DNA from: Deinandra increscens subsp. villosa
Lineage: Eukaryota; Streptophyta; Magnoliopsida; Asterales; Asteraceae
Length of the DNA: 64,000 bases
Assembly (NCBI GenBank): GCA_039602395.1
Contig: JBCNJP010000025.1
Span: forward strand, 44,721,980-44,785,979
Reading direction: 5' to 3'
Made by a program: the position numbers and the translations under genes. Under the pieces are notes generated by a model that saw only the letters and a program-made list of their open reading frames with translations, did no database searches and was not told the DNA's origin. Below are positions 22,394 to 32,844 of this stretch, in pieces (within the stretch, counting starts at the first letter, position 1; every line of letters starts with the position of its first letter).

Positions 22394-22937
22394 TGAACCA
22401 AAGTAGCTTTTTCAACAAACCACTAAATTTTTTCTAACCAAAAAGTCAACTAAAACCACCAACAGACAAATTTAGTCAAGGAACCAACTTAGTCTACGGA
22501 CCAAAAGAGTTCAACGGACCAGAAACTGAACAAACCAATTTGGTTCGTGGAGTAACTGCCATGAACAGGGATTGAATATTCAAAGAATGAACCAAAGACA
22601 AACACTAACGAACAACCAAATACGATGAAGATATACTAGACGGACCAACAACAAACGAACCATACACTAGAAGATGTGAAGAACGAACCGATGAAATTCA
22701 TCTAACGAACAAGAGCATTTTTTAATGAACCAACACAAAAATCACTGATTTTAAATAATTGAAGGTTTTGAACTGAAATTTGCAACAGTAAAGTAGATAA
22801 ACACCTTACACACCTTTTGAGATAAGAATTGAGACCAGAAACACTAATAAATGTGTAATATCGATGGAAACCCACTAGTTTGTTCGAAAATGTCCAAAAC
22901 GAACCAAAAGGGCAACCTGGATCGCTCTAATACCAAC
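22394..22937 (-). other. Leader and primer-binding site of the decayed copia element
   Basis: The PBS at 22935-22924 reads TGGTATTAGAGC on the minus strand, one mismatch to the initiator-Met tRNA complement, adjacent to the LTR end at 22938. The leader itself is noncoding and contains repeated ACGAACCA/CGGACCA phrases. Confidence 0.7.
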
Positions 22938-23229
22938 TGAAAGACTTGATGTAGACCTTACTAATGGTTTTTATTGATAGAGAAAATGAACACAATAAGT
23001 AATTTAAGCTCTCGTTTATTAAATCCACTGGAAACAAAGTAAACAAAGAACTCTGGTTTATACCTCAGATTACACACACTTAGCTCTCAAAAACTCTCCA
23101 AAGTTCTTACACAACTAACCGAGCTAACACTATATATAGTGAGTGATATGGCCCGACTAAACGACATAGCAACGAACCAATGGTTCGTTGCTCCCGAACC
23201 AAACGGTTCATGGCTTGGTTCGTGGCTTC
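22938..23229 (-). repeat. Partial 5' LTR of the decayed copia element
   Basis: In element sense it ends TCTTTCA at 22938. It includes a TATATATA box (23138-23131) and, upstream in U3, a cluster of GAACCAATGGTTCG-type palindromes (23174-23229). The outer part is missing because the 8.36-kb duplicated segment begins at about 23230. The missing outer end, GCTCTAACA, is present in the related LTR fragment at 31589-31964. Confidence 0.72.
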
Positions 23230-24842
23230 GAGCCTAAGCTTCTCGTGTCACTAAGGACATGCTTGACATAAAATTTTCTAGCTTTTCCTACTTAGGCAAA
23301 TTTTGGATGTCTAATGTTTCATCCAAAAACTCAACTTAGAGGTTTTGGCCAAATTCTTTTATTATGACCTCAAACCCAATTCCGGGCTCTCAACATGAAT
23401 CTGAACTTGATTGGAGCCGTCTAATTCACCATTTCAAGCGATTATTGATTCTTTTTTTAATTATTTGACCCTTTGGAATTTTGCACCATAGTCTATCAAA
23501 GTCCCACCTTTTGAAAGGTTTACATTACCATTAACTTCTTGGAGTGTTTCTAGTCTAGACAAAAAATAAATAACCATATCGTCTCTTCTTTTACATTTTA
23601 TACTTACATCTTTCATATATACATTCGGAAGAGAATTTGGTCATAAACACTAAATATTCAACTGGACTCAGTTCCTTTAGTCAAACACGATCTCAATGAA
23701 GAAAAAAAGTTCATATAACACATCTATGACCTAAGATAATGTCTAGGGTCACCTGTGCTCATGGAGTCATAACCTCACTTCATTTACCCAACGTGGCCCA
23801 TTTAAACATTTATGTTCCGAAACCGTTATTTAATGGTCCTGTCTTCGCCCATTACCTTTCAAAATATTATAAATGTGTTTACAAACATATAATCCAGCTC
23901 ATAACCTGTTTTGCAATGGATTCCCCATTATCCATTGTCACCCCCATTTTGACTCGTTTAAAGAACATAATAAGCTACAATGCAAACACGTATTCTAGTT
24001 TTCAAGACATATAACAACCATCTATACACTATAATAGTTTAACACCCAACTGGGGTTATTAAGAGCAATAACATAATGGATTCACCTTCGGCTTACGATA
24101 CTATCAATTTACCATTTTCTCATCACCTTTAGCGAATGCCAATGACTTGAGTTTAGATGTTTTCTTCCTTAATTGCTTCATTTTCTTCATCCAGCTATAA
24201 TCAATCATGTTAGTACAATAGTGACAACATGTCGTTTAATTTCCTAACTTGTCATCTTGACCTATTTCTCATAGGTAATCATTAATATGACCGGTTCTTC
24301 TTTAAGCGGATTCACCCACCTTTTCAATACTCAATTAGAATTACCCATCCTTCATTAGTTTAAAAATAACCCAATATAGTAAAATGAACTGTGTACTAGA
24401 AATAACCATCAAGGTTACCCGATTTTAACCAATTTTACCCATCGGTGAATTTCACTATGAGCTCAATATCAAATGACTAACCGGATGAGATACCTCCGGT
24501 TAGTGTCAGTTTATACCAAATCTTAACAATTTACTTTTAACAGTTTTACGCACCATGTATAGATCTTGTAATCATTTGATTATATAATGATTCAATATTC
24601 ATTGGTAAAGACCAATGTTAAGACTACATTATGTGGTAGTTAAGTACCACTTACTTGGAAGTCGTCCAAGTCTTCTTTGCAATTTCGTGCATTCGACCCA
24701 TTTGCATCCAAGCTTGTAACCTAGCTTGTCAAGGGTCAATACTAAATCATATCCAGAAGATGGTTAGGTAAGTTATTTTATACCATACCATTACATCTCA
24801 TGGATTTATAACCCACATCATCATCAATTTACGATTTAGGTC

Positions 24843-24958
24843 AGTTTGACTTTTAAAGTCAAACTATGAATTACATACATGTATGCATATCTCACATACT
24901 AGTTTGAATTTTAAAGTCAAACTACCATTTACATACATGTATGCATATCTCACATACT
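24843..24958. repeat. 58-bp tandem duplication containing CATACATGTATG palindrome
   Basis: Two near-identical 58-bp units lie head to tail (24843-24900, 24901-24958). Each contains TTTTAAAGTCAAACTA and the palindrome CATACATGTATG. It is also present in the second copy of the large duplication near 34881-34996. Confidence 0.8.
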
Positions 24959-25259
24959 ATTTGCATACTTATACACATCAATATTCCAAGCACTTATACA
25001 CATTAACAAAAGTAATCCAAAGATTAAAATTAACCTATTTTGTTCAGCTCAGGAGTATACAAACATTCAAGATATTCAAACTAATAAAACTCATTTTTAT
25101 AAGTTGCACCTTTTGTACAACAGATGTTGACACCCATTTTCACCCATGTACAGTCAAAATTAATTTAACATGTTCAAATACAAAAGTAGTATACTCAAAG
25201 AGCTTTCAAAACATATAAGGCACACATTTTTCGGGGCCACGTTTGATTTTATACAATTT

Positions 25260-27588
25260 TTTCTAAAAACAGGACAACAACTTTATTTATTCCAAACAAC
25301 ATGTTGGGTAATCTGCATAGCTGCGGAACTCATCAGTTTTGACCTATAATATATATCAGATCTCTCCATTTTTCTACAACAATACTCTCTCTCTCTCTCT
25401 CCTTCTCAAACCATTTTGGATCTAGGGTTTCATATGTAATCTATCTCTCTCTCTCTCTCTATGGTACTACGTCTTTCTTTCATCGATTCTCCGATGACAT
25501 GAAACCAACAACGCGGCGACGTGGTTTCTGCGTTTCCGTAGAGGCGGCAACGTCTACAGCCACCTCTGTCGACGAATTGATCTTTAAAACAGCTTTCGTC
25601 CTCCGCTGCTGAGGTTTCTTGGTAATCGGCTAGAGAGTACGTTTGAAGCTGTCGTTCAGGTGTCTGCCGGCGTGCGTGATTAATGTACCCCGGTGTGTCG
25701 CCATCAGTGTTCGGAGTGTTACTCTGGTTCTTCCGTCGGCTAGGTTTCATGGGGTATGAGCTTTGGAACTGTTTAAGATCTATTTTTTTGAGGGTTCTCT
25801 CCGGTGTGCCGTGGTGTTAAATCAATTCTTATTGGGTTAGATGGGTTGTGCCTTCTTTAAGCAGATTTCTCCTTCTCTTCTGATTTGCCATTTTACGAGA
25901 CGAAGTCATTTTTAAGGCTAATGATTTTCTATGTATGTGGTCGTTCGATGGTTTTTTGATGTTTTCAAGTTGGCTATGATGCTTTCTCTGTTTTGTTTGA
26001 GTTGAGTAGTGAATAGAGATGGCGAGGAAAAATTTGCAGCCGTTTTCTTTTCTTTGATCCTCATCTTTCACAGACTTGAGCCAAATTTTCTTTTTAATTT
26101 GTTACACCGTTCTAAATTTTTTCAGATCTAAATCTGATTATTAGTTTTCTGATTACATTTTTTCATTAAGTTTAGTGAAAATGTTGCTTAAGTGGATGTG
26201 CATGCTGCATTTGTTGGATTTTTTTATACTTATTTAAGTCTTATTTGCTACTGAAAGGGTAAAGCTGAAATATTATGTACAAAATATTTTGTATGAATCT
26301 GTTGCTGTTGGCTATCTTTTCTAGTAACTGGTTCAGTAGTAAATTTACGAGATGAGGCTATCTCAAAGGCCGATGATTCTATTATGTTAATAGATGTTTT
26401 TCTATTGTTAATTGAATTTACAAATTGGCTATGATGTTCTGTCTGTCGTTCCAACAAATAGAATAGAGTTGTGATAAATTGCATCTTGCCATGGCAATAA
26501 TTTTGCAGCCGATGTAGATATATCTTTGTTCCTCATCTCTTACAGATCTGAGCCACATTTAAATTTTAATATTTTAGTTATATCTATGATCGGAGCCATG
26601 TATAATGACGCTAATCAGGTTTGAGCCTTCAATTGATGGTTGAGCTATGATGATCTGTCGTCTGACCCCTTGGCGTTATCAAGTTTGATTGTTGTTGGTA
26701 TGGCTTGCCGAAAATTGTTTTTCACATAACTTTCGCCTAGATCAATGTTTCTGTTAGGCAATTAAATCCAATTAGAAATCCATATTTGTTATGAACATCG
26801 TTATTCATGTAGCTTCCCCATTTGATAAACAATCTAATATTTGCCAATGGCTATGATGAACTCTGTTGTTCTGAGCCTTCAATCGGTAGTATTACTTTTA
26901 AGAAAAGGGACCCAAATTTTATGTTACTTTATAAATCTGATTGCTTATATTTATTTCATTTTATTGCTTGCAGCTGCTTAGAAGCTAATAAGATTTCATA
27001 TGGAAGATAGAGAAAGATTTATGATAGAAGTAAAAATAAATTATGCAACAAATCTTATTTCATTTGTGATTAATATGAAAGTGCTCTAATGTTTTTTTCT
27101 TCATTTTTTTGGCGGCATTTTTTGATAATGGAGATTTTAATGGATTTCTGATGGTTTGGCAATGCCAAAACACAAACCTACTAGGCTTTTGTTAGAACAT
27201 ATGAAACAATTATGTTTCTTGGGCTGCATTGCATTTTTTGGTAGATAAAGAATAGAAATGTTTGTATCTTTTAGTGTCTTTGGATTGCACTTTGGATACA
27301 ACAAAAGCAGAAATGTTTGTATATATATGCGGTTACTTATAACTTATATATCTTTTCTTTCCCTTAGTTTACATCATCAAAACTCGAACGAAAACATACA
27401 ATGACAACTATAACCCGTTGCAAGGTGCGGGTCTGTTGTCTATTAAATCTAAGTGACTACGCACATTTCAGTGAAACTTATATAATACTATATGATATCA
27501 TATATGATATCAATAACTTCCATATAAAACCACACAAATACAATTAAAAAAAATACAACCCGCCGCAACGCACGGGTAGGTTTACTGG
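25260..27588 (+). other. Gene-leader-like segment ending in a Helitron-like 3' terminus (copy 1)
   Basis: The segment contains two CT microsatellites (about 25387-25402 and 25441-25460), a GC-richer stretch with a short frame starting MKPTTRRRGFCVSVEA (25501-25611), then ~2 kb of intron-like T-rich sequence. This looks like the promoter, 5' end and first intron of a cellular gene captured by a mobile element. I cannot name the gene. The end at 27558-27588 looks like a Helitron terminus. The left boundary (expected TC after A) was not found. Confidence 0.4.
27558..27588 (+). other. Helitron-like 3' terminus (hairpin + CTGG)
   Basis: ACCCG (27558-27562) pairs with CGGGT (27573-27577), followed 8 bases later by CTGG and a T, fitting the CTRR|T rule for Helitron ends. 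A related hairpin, ACCCGTTGCAAGGTGCGGGT, lies ~140 bp upstream. Confidence 0.5.
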
Positions 27589-27903
27589 TGCATAACAAAT
27601 CCGTAATTGCAATTTTTCATGCTCACATGCAACATTTAGCAATTTGCAAGATTACACATGTTGTATTTCAGTCATTTAACATCAAGCTTTCCTAACACCC
27701 CCAATCCATGTCCAATTTTCGTAACCTAGGGTATTTCATGTCAAAACTTGGTTCTTAAGTCAAATTCACCAACAATTGGGTGCCTAAATCTTGGTTCTAA
27801 CATCATATAACACTTTAGACACTAAGTGGCAGCTTCAATCATCTATTTTTACTCAAGGATTTCGAATTTCAAGCATGCAATAAGATGAAGTTTACTTACA
27901 TGA

Positions 27904-28120
27904 TGATAGAAGAATTTGAGAGAGTCAGGAATTGAGAGTCGTCAATCATGCATAGCTGTCATTACTGTTATGAATTCGGTTATATACATGATTTGATTAC
28001 AACGACTAACAGAATTGAAACGAACTACCAGCAACAACGATGAACAACCCATGTTACAATCTAGCCCCCCGAAAACATAAAGTGCCAGGAATAGCTGTCC
28101 AATTATTATGATATGTAACA
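27904..28120 (-). repeat. Chromovirus 3' LTR in duplicated copy 1
   Basis: Left end TGATAGAAG, right end GATATGTAACA, followed by the complement of a polypurine tract (ATTACTCCCCTCCTT). It is preceded by CATGA (27899-27903), which is the target-site duplication seen on both sides of the complete copy at 37948-47495. In copy 1 only the left CATGA exists. Confidence 0.85.
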
Positions 28121-28796
28121 ATTACTCCCCTCCTTAAAGTGATTCTTGTCCTCAAGAATTAAACTGGAAAAGCTGGAAAACGAATAATTTAAACTAGTAG
28201 AATCTTCCCACGTAGCATCTTGTAAAGGAAAATCCTTCCAATGCACAAGGAATTTGACAGCAGCAGAATTACCTTTTTTAACCATCTTCCGATCAAGAAT
28301 TGCCAAAGGTTCCACCGGAGGAGAGTGATTGAGAGGAAGGTTAACAACGGACGAGGGTTCACCATGAAATTGTTTTAGTAAAGACACATGAAAGATCGGG
28401 TGAACAAGCGAATCTTTGGGCAAATCCAAGAGGTAAGCAGAGGATCCAATTTTCTTCAAAATCTTGAAAGGACCAAAGTAGCGAGGAGAGAGTTTCGAAT
28501 AACACTGTTGCCTTAATGAGTTCTGAACATATGGATGGAGTTTGACAAAAACCCAAGTACCAACTTCAAAATTACGATCAGAACGTCGCAAATCGACCTG
28601 CTGTTTCATGCGATTAGCAGCTCGATGCAAGGAATGTTTCAACAAAGAGATGAGATCTTGACGGTCTCTCAACAAGTCTTGTACAGCAGCAATAGAAATA
28701 TCAGATGGAACAAAAGGAGAATGCAAAGGGGGAGGTACACCATAGAGATCCTGAAAAGGGGTCATCTTTATAGAAGAGTGCCAAGAGGTATTATAC
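28121..28796 (-). pseudogene. Chromovirus pol C-terminus: integrase tail and chromodomain (copy 1)
   Basis: The minus-strand frame from MTPFQDLYGVPPP (28765) runs through the integrase C-terminal region (FEVGTWVFVKLHPYVQNS, CYSKLSPRYFGPFKILKKIG, LPKDSLVHPIFHVSLLKQF) to a chromodomain-like end (VKFLVHWKDFPLQDATWED). Chromodomains steer integration of these Ty3/gypsy elements to chromatin marks. The segment is open to 28106, but the integrase core that should precede it is replaced by the ARID element. So it is a 3' exon-like remnant and not a complete gene. Confidence 0.82.
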
Positions 28797-29124
28797 CAAA
28801 GTATAAATAGCCGTTGGAATCAATTGTAAACATTAAGTAATTCGTATGAATTTCTATTTCCAATATCGATCAGTTTGACCATCCCTGTTTTTATTTACTG
28901 CATTCACATTCAAATCTCTCAGTCTCGCCAAACTCAATTATGTCTAAATCCCTCAAACATAAATCTCGACTCTCTGATCCAAATTACACTTGGTATCAGA
29001 GCGCAGCATTCGATCAAATCCTTGCAATACACACTACAAAAATCACGAACGAATTTCTGTCAAAAATCCTAAAGAAAACCCGATAGAAATCAAGAATAGA
29101 TTCGACCCTTAAACTCCAGGCAGA

Positions 29125-29724
29125 ATGAAGATTGAACATGAAAGGATTCAATCCTCTACTCGGTCATCAAACCAGATGTGTAAGAACGTTGATCAAAGCC
29201 GGATGGACGTTGAAGAAAAATTGTCAAATTTGAGTCTACACAAAAGAAGTACAGAAAAGAAGTTACAAGCGAAAGGAAGAACAAGTGGGATTAAGATCAG
29301 AAAAATTTTTGCATTTACAACAAGTCAGAAGAGGCGGAGAATAAAAAGGAAAAGTCAGATTCAATGCTTCTACTGCAGAAACATGGGTCATACCCAGGAT
29401 TACTGTAAGGCAAAGAAATTTAAAAATTCTCTTAAAATATGATCAGGGGGAAGGGATTATGTTGTGATTAGGACTCAATACAAAGGGTGGAGTGACATTT
29501 GGTATGTCAATCCATCATTTAAAAACCACATGTCCCCTTTTAAATATTTGTTCACTGATTTCGAAAGATCCTTCGGTGTTGAAACAAGAACTGATGAGCA
29601 TGACATGTTGTTTATTAGGAGCGAGGGAAATACTAAAATTTGTTTTGATGGCAAGAAACATGATATCCAATCTGTCAATTATGTCCCTGCACTTAATAGA
29701 AATGTTTTAAGCCAGACCATTTAA
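29125..29724 (+). pseudogene. Gag-knuckle and dead protease-like part of the ARID element (copy 1)
   Basis: The basic N-terminal stretch, from MKIEHERIQSSTRSSNQ, leads to the zinc knuckle CFYCRNMGHTQDYC at about 29364-29405. After a stop and frame change, YKGWSDIWYVNPSFKNHMSP (29479-29540) resembles the copia protease/pre-integrase region, where WYLDSG is usual. Here DSG has become NPS, so no aspartic protease activity is expected. The following VNYVPALNRNVLSQ matches the 'vPgL..NLLSV' end of that domain. In copy 1 the knuckle is in frame with its N-terminal part, unlike copy 2. Confidence 0.65.
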
Positions 29725-29768
29725 AGAAACAAGGTTTCATTGTAATATTTGAAGGAGATGTTTGTAAA

Positions 29769-30338
29769 GTGGTTAAGATGTTTGAATCTGATCCGAAGGG
29801 TAAAAGAAAATTTGAAATCGATAGTGAAAGTGAATCAACTGGAAGTAATGGTAAGGAGGAAACATACTTAAGGGAATACTTTGATGCTTTGGATCAGGAT
29901 ATAGAGGAAGCAATGAGAAATAAGAAAGAAAAAGATAGTGATGATAAGTTAAAATCTGTCAAAAAGGGTGAGGGTGAATGCAGCGGGTTAAAGTTTGTGT
30001 CTAGTATTGAGGATTGTGTTACCTTCCTTGATAGGATGCAAATTTATGACATCTTTAAGAATCACAAAGAAGCACTCAAAATTTGAGTTTAGACAATTGA
30101 TAGAATGGTTTCTCAAAGATTTCTAAAGATTGTAAATGATCGGCCTATTCCACCAACATTACACAATGGACAAAAAGTGGAATTATTTGATCTATATGTT
30201 ATAGTTCAAGCCAAGGGTGGATATAGGAAGGTCACTGAAAGAGAAGAATGGGATGAGATGTGCAGCCTATTAGGCTTTGACAGAAAACTAGATAAGAACA
30301 TTAGACTTGTTTATGTTAAGTATTTGGATGTCCTTTAA
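29769..30338 (+). pseudogene. ARID DNA-binding domain with acidic linker, frameshifted (copy 1)
   Basis: ARID domains bind DNA through a helix-turn-helix-like fold. An acidic, Ser-rich leader (KFEIDSESESTGSNGKEE) precedes SIEDCVTFLDRMQIYDIFKN. A small indel near 30068 then shifts the frame. The ARID core resumes at 30105: RPIPPTLHNGQKVELFDLYV, AKGGYRKVTEREEWDEMC, LVYVKYLDVL, ending in TAA. The hallmark P-x-L/L-F-x-L-Y, GGY and W...Y-x-x-YL positions are conserved. The indel is absent from copy 2, so it arose after the duplication; the terminal TAA is shared. Confidence 0.75.
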
Positions 30339-30862
30339 TGGTACTATAATGTTTACAATTAAAGGAAGATTCATATTCAGGAGGAAGACCCATATCAGAC
30401 TTTTATGATTAATAAGAAAAAATACAAGAAACTCAAAACAGTAGCAGATCAAGAATTGTTACCTGCTACAAATGTCAGAAACTGGGTCACTATGCTTACA
30501 AATGTCCAAATAAGATCAAGTCTGATTACCTTCAAGAAACTGACCAGGAACTTTATAACGAAATTGAAGACCCCAGCAACAACAAAAAGAACCTGGATGC
30601 AGTTTGTTCTGAACTCTCAGCAGGTCTTGAAATAACTCTTGAAGCCTCATCAGAAACTCCACTTGGAAATTCAAGGTACCTGCATACTTTCAAAGAAGAT
30701 CATGAACCTGATGTTGGACCAAGAGGATTCAAGGAGCTGACTGAAGTTTACAAAGATGAAGAGGAAAGCAATTCAGATGGAGAATGGAAAAAGACCAAGT
30801 CAATGGAAGAACTCTATCAAAGTTGCAAGGAAGAAGAAGACCCTCAAATTAACACTACTTAA
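30339..30862 (+). pseudogene. C-terminal knuckle and acidic tail of the ARID element (copy 1)
   Basis: Beyond the TAA the frame continues (WYYNVYN...) and then needs a shift to read the CCHC knuckle. In copy 1 the motif reads CYKCQKLGHYAYKC-like at 30463-30510 in a frame with small changes. It is followed by an acidic region (LQETDQELYNEIEDPS, ELYQSCKEEEDPQINTT) ending TAA at 30860-30862, just before the purine tract. The two-knuckle layout suggests the ARID was inserted into an ancestral gag-like polyprotein. Confidence 0.6.
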
Positions 30863-30875
30863 TTTAGGGGGTGAT

Positions 30876-31254
30876 TGTTAGAAGATAAATTAAGCTTATT
30901 TATGATGCCTACTATATGTATTTTATTTAGTGTGACATAATGTCAAGTATTCTATGTATAACTGTATTTACGGGTCAAAATAGGAAAAGTCAAACGGCAG
31001 TTTATTAGCAGTTGGGGACGGTTATTAGCGAGAGGTTTTCTTGTACATAAACACCGCCCCACAAAGTATAAATAGCCATTGCAATCAACTGTAAACATTA
31101 AGTAATTCGTATGAATTTCTATATCCAATATCGATCAGTTTGACCATCCCTGTTTTTATTTACTACATTCACATTCATATCTCTCAATCCCGCCACACTC
31201 AATTATGCCTAAATCCCTCAAACATAAATCTCGACTCTCTGATCCAAGATTACA
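30876..31254 (+). repeat. 3' LTR of the ARID element, copy 1 (379 bp)
   Basis: It begins TGTTAGAAGATAAATTAAGC after GGGGGTGAT and ends CCAAGATTACA. A TATAAATAG box lies near 31070. It is nearly identical over its last ~190 bases to the truncated 5' LTR at 28797-28988. Confidence 0.85.
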
Positions 31255-31588
31255 ACTTTAGCACATTATCAAAAAAGATTTAAGCAACAAAAGAAGCAGT
31301 ATAAGGGTGTTTGAGACCCATGAAGTGGGCATACTTGGTAAGCCGGTCAATAACAACAAAAATGACATCTCTATTATTAGATAAAGGAAGACTGGTAATG
31401 AAGTCCATGGATATGTCAGAAAAAAGGTTTCTAGGAATCGGAAGTGGACTAAGTAAACCGAGTAAAGAAGTGGCCTCATACTTCACACGATGACAAATAT
31501 CACAATGCTTAATGAAAAGTTTCACTTGTCTAGTCAACCCTTTCCAATAAAACATAGCTTTAAGTCATTTGACTGTTGGATAAATTCC
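31255..31588 (-). pseudogene. Chromovirus integrase N-terminal part (copy 1), truncated
   Basis: The minus-strand frame from MFYWKGLTRQVKLFIKHCDI includes CxxC (CDICHR) and the first catalytic Asp (DISMDFITSLPLS), then VIDRLTKYAHFMGL, and stops where the ARID element begins. On the 5' side the sequence is cut at 31588 at the edge of the duplicated segment. Confidence 0.8.
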
Positions 31589-31964
31589 ACTGGAAACAAA
31601 GTAAACAAAGAACTCTGGTTTATACCTCAGATTACACACACTTAGCTCTCAAAAACTCTTCAAAGTTCTTACACATCTAACCGAGCTAACACTATATATA
31701 ATGAGTGATATGGCCCGACTAACCGGCATAGCAACGAACCAATGGTTCGTTGTTCCCGAACCAAACGGTTCGTGGCTTGATTCGTTCCTCACTATATATA
31801 GTGAGTGATATGGCCCGACTAACCGGCATAGCAATGAACCAATGGTTCGTTGCTCCCGAACCAAATGGTTCATGGCTTGGTTAGTTGACATACAAACTCA
31901 AAGTTACGCTCTATAAATATATATCACACGAGAGACTCTATATCATACATATTATGCTCTAACA
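31589..31964 (-). repeat. LTR fragment of the 22938 copia family with a ~100-bp internal tandem duplication
   Basis: It matches 23026-23229 and extends to a clean terminus GCTCTAACA at 31964. Two tandem copies of a ~100-bp unit (starting CACTATATATA at about 31690 and 31790) each hold the TATA box and the GAACCAATGGTTCG palindromes. The junction with the duplicated segment at 31588 shares ATTCC. Confidence 0.8.
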
Positions 31965-31965
31965 G

Positions 31966-32166
31966 GATATCCCCGCCCTGGACGTTACTACGGCAGTACA
32001 AGCCTTCAATGTGGGGCTAAAGAAGGATTCAGTCTTATATGAGGATTTGGTGATGAATCCCCGTCAAAAGCTGGATGAAGTTAGAAATAGAGCATTGAGA
32101 TTTATTTATAAGGTTGGAAGAAGATCGGAAGATCCAAAAGAAGGCAGAAGCACCCTCAATATATGA
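31966..32166 (+). pseudogene. Tat-type gypsy gag fragment
   Basis: The plus-strand frame reads DIPALDVTTAVQAFNVGLKK then LYEDLVMNPRQKLDEVRNRA, and ends TGA at 32164-32166. This matches the capsid region of Tat/Retand gag. It is a short isolated piece next to an LTR end; decayed gag-like bases may continue to about 32420. Confidence 0.65.
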
Positions 32167-32844
32167 TCATCCTCATTGAAAATCAGAATCCTCATCAAAA
32201 ATCCCAAAGATCCAAGCCATGTTCTAGGCCTGATCCACATAGGGTCAGTAGTGTGAATGAGGATGACGAAGAGAAAGATTATCCTAAGCTAACTCATTAT
32301 TGTTTTGCTACTGACATCCTGGGATTATGAATGCTATGCAGGATTTAGGCGATAAGACCAAGTGGCCTAGAAAGAATGAGAAATCCTCAACCTGGAAGGA
32401 CATGTCATTTGTAAGCCTTTAAAAGTTAGTAGGTTTTATGAATTGGTAATGAAGAAATATGAATAAAGTTTGTTAATTTTTAGTTTATCATCTCTCATTA
32501 TTCTTTGGAAATTGATCCACTCTACTGATCTATATCAATAACACTATGTTAGGCTTACATGTACTCCTGCTGGTTTGTTAGGCTTGCTTAGATGTTTTTG
32601 GGCTCACTGGATAGTTGGACTGATGGGTTGGTGTGTGTGCTTAACTTATTTGTAGGATACATGCGGTTGAAACTCTTGATTCAATCCATTTTCCCTCACA
32701 GAAGTTTCCTAATCTCTACATCTGATTCTTAGGGTTTATTTTTCTCTGGTTCTGGCTGCTGAGATTTTGTAATTTTATTTTAGACTTTTCATCATAACGA
32801 TGAATTCCGTCGCATCTAGTTATTGTTAAAGCTCTATAATTCAG
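32167..32844. other. Noncoding, partly gag-derived flank
   Basis: The first ~250 bases may be decayed gag linker. The rest is T-rich and intron- or UTR-like (for example TTCTTAGGGTTTATTTTTCTC near 32727), with no ORF I can support. It ends in TCAG, which recurs right after 47856. Confidence 0.4.

Larger units (their letters stand above)
28797..31254 (+). mobile_element. ARID-domain-carrying non-autonomous LTR retroelement, copy 1
   Basis: A truncated 5' LTR (28797-28988) is followed by an initiator-Met PBS (TGGTATCAGAGC, 28991-29002), a decayed reading frame, a purine tract (GGGGG, 30867-30871) and a full 3' LTR (30876-31254). Internal coding order is CCHC knuckle, protease-like domain without its catalytic Asp, acidic linker, ARID domain, second CCHC knuckle, acidic tail. 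No integrase, RT or RNase H is present. It sits inside a chromovirus integrase gene, whose catalytic core (second D through E) is missing at the site. Confidence 0.8.
23230..31588. repeat. 8.36-kb duplicated segment, copy 1
   Basis: The same sequence recurs in direct orientation at 33268-41625, with scattered substitutions and small indels. Offsets stay near 10.04 kb throughout. It contains, left to right: AT-rich outer-element sequence, a gene-leader-like Helitron segment, a chromovirus 3' LTR, a pol fragment, the ARID retroelement and more chromovirus pol. Its right edge cuts the chromovirus in mid-pol at 31588 and its left edge sits in a copia LTR, so this copy looks like the derived one. 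Confidence 0.92.

Noticed and set aside
25430..25750. 106-codon minus-strand protein in the leader-like segment
   Set aside because: Its frame crosses the CT microsatellite and is not kept in the second copy at 35472-35800. The plus-strand leader reading is more plausible.
27480..27530. Small palindrome ATATGATATCATATATGATAT as a regulatory hairpin
   Set aside because: It is AT-rich simple sequence near the Helitron-like end, present in both duplicate copies only; no support for function.
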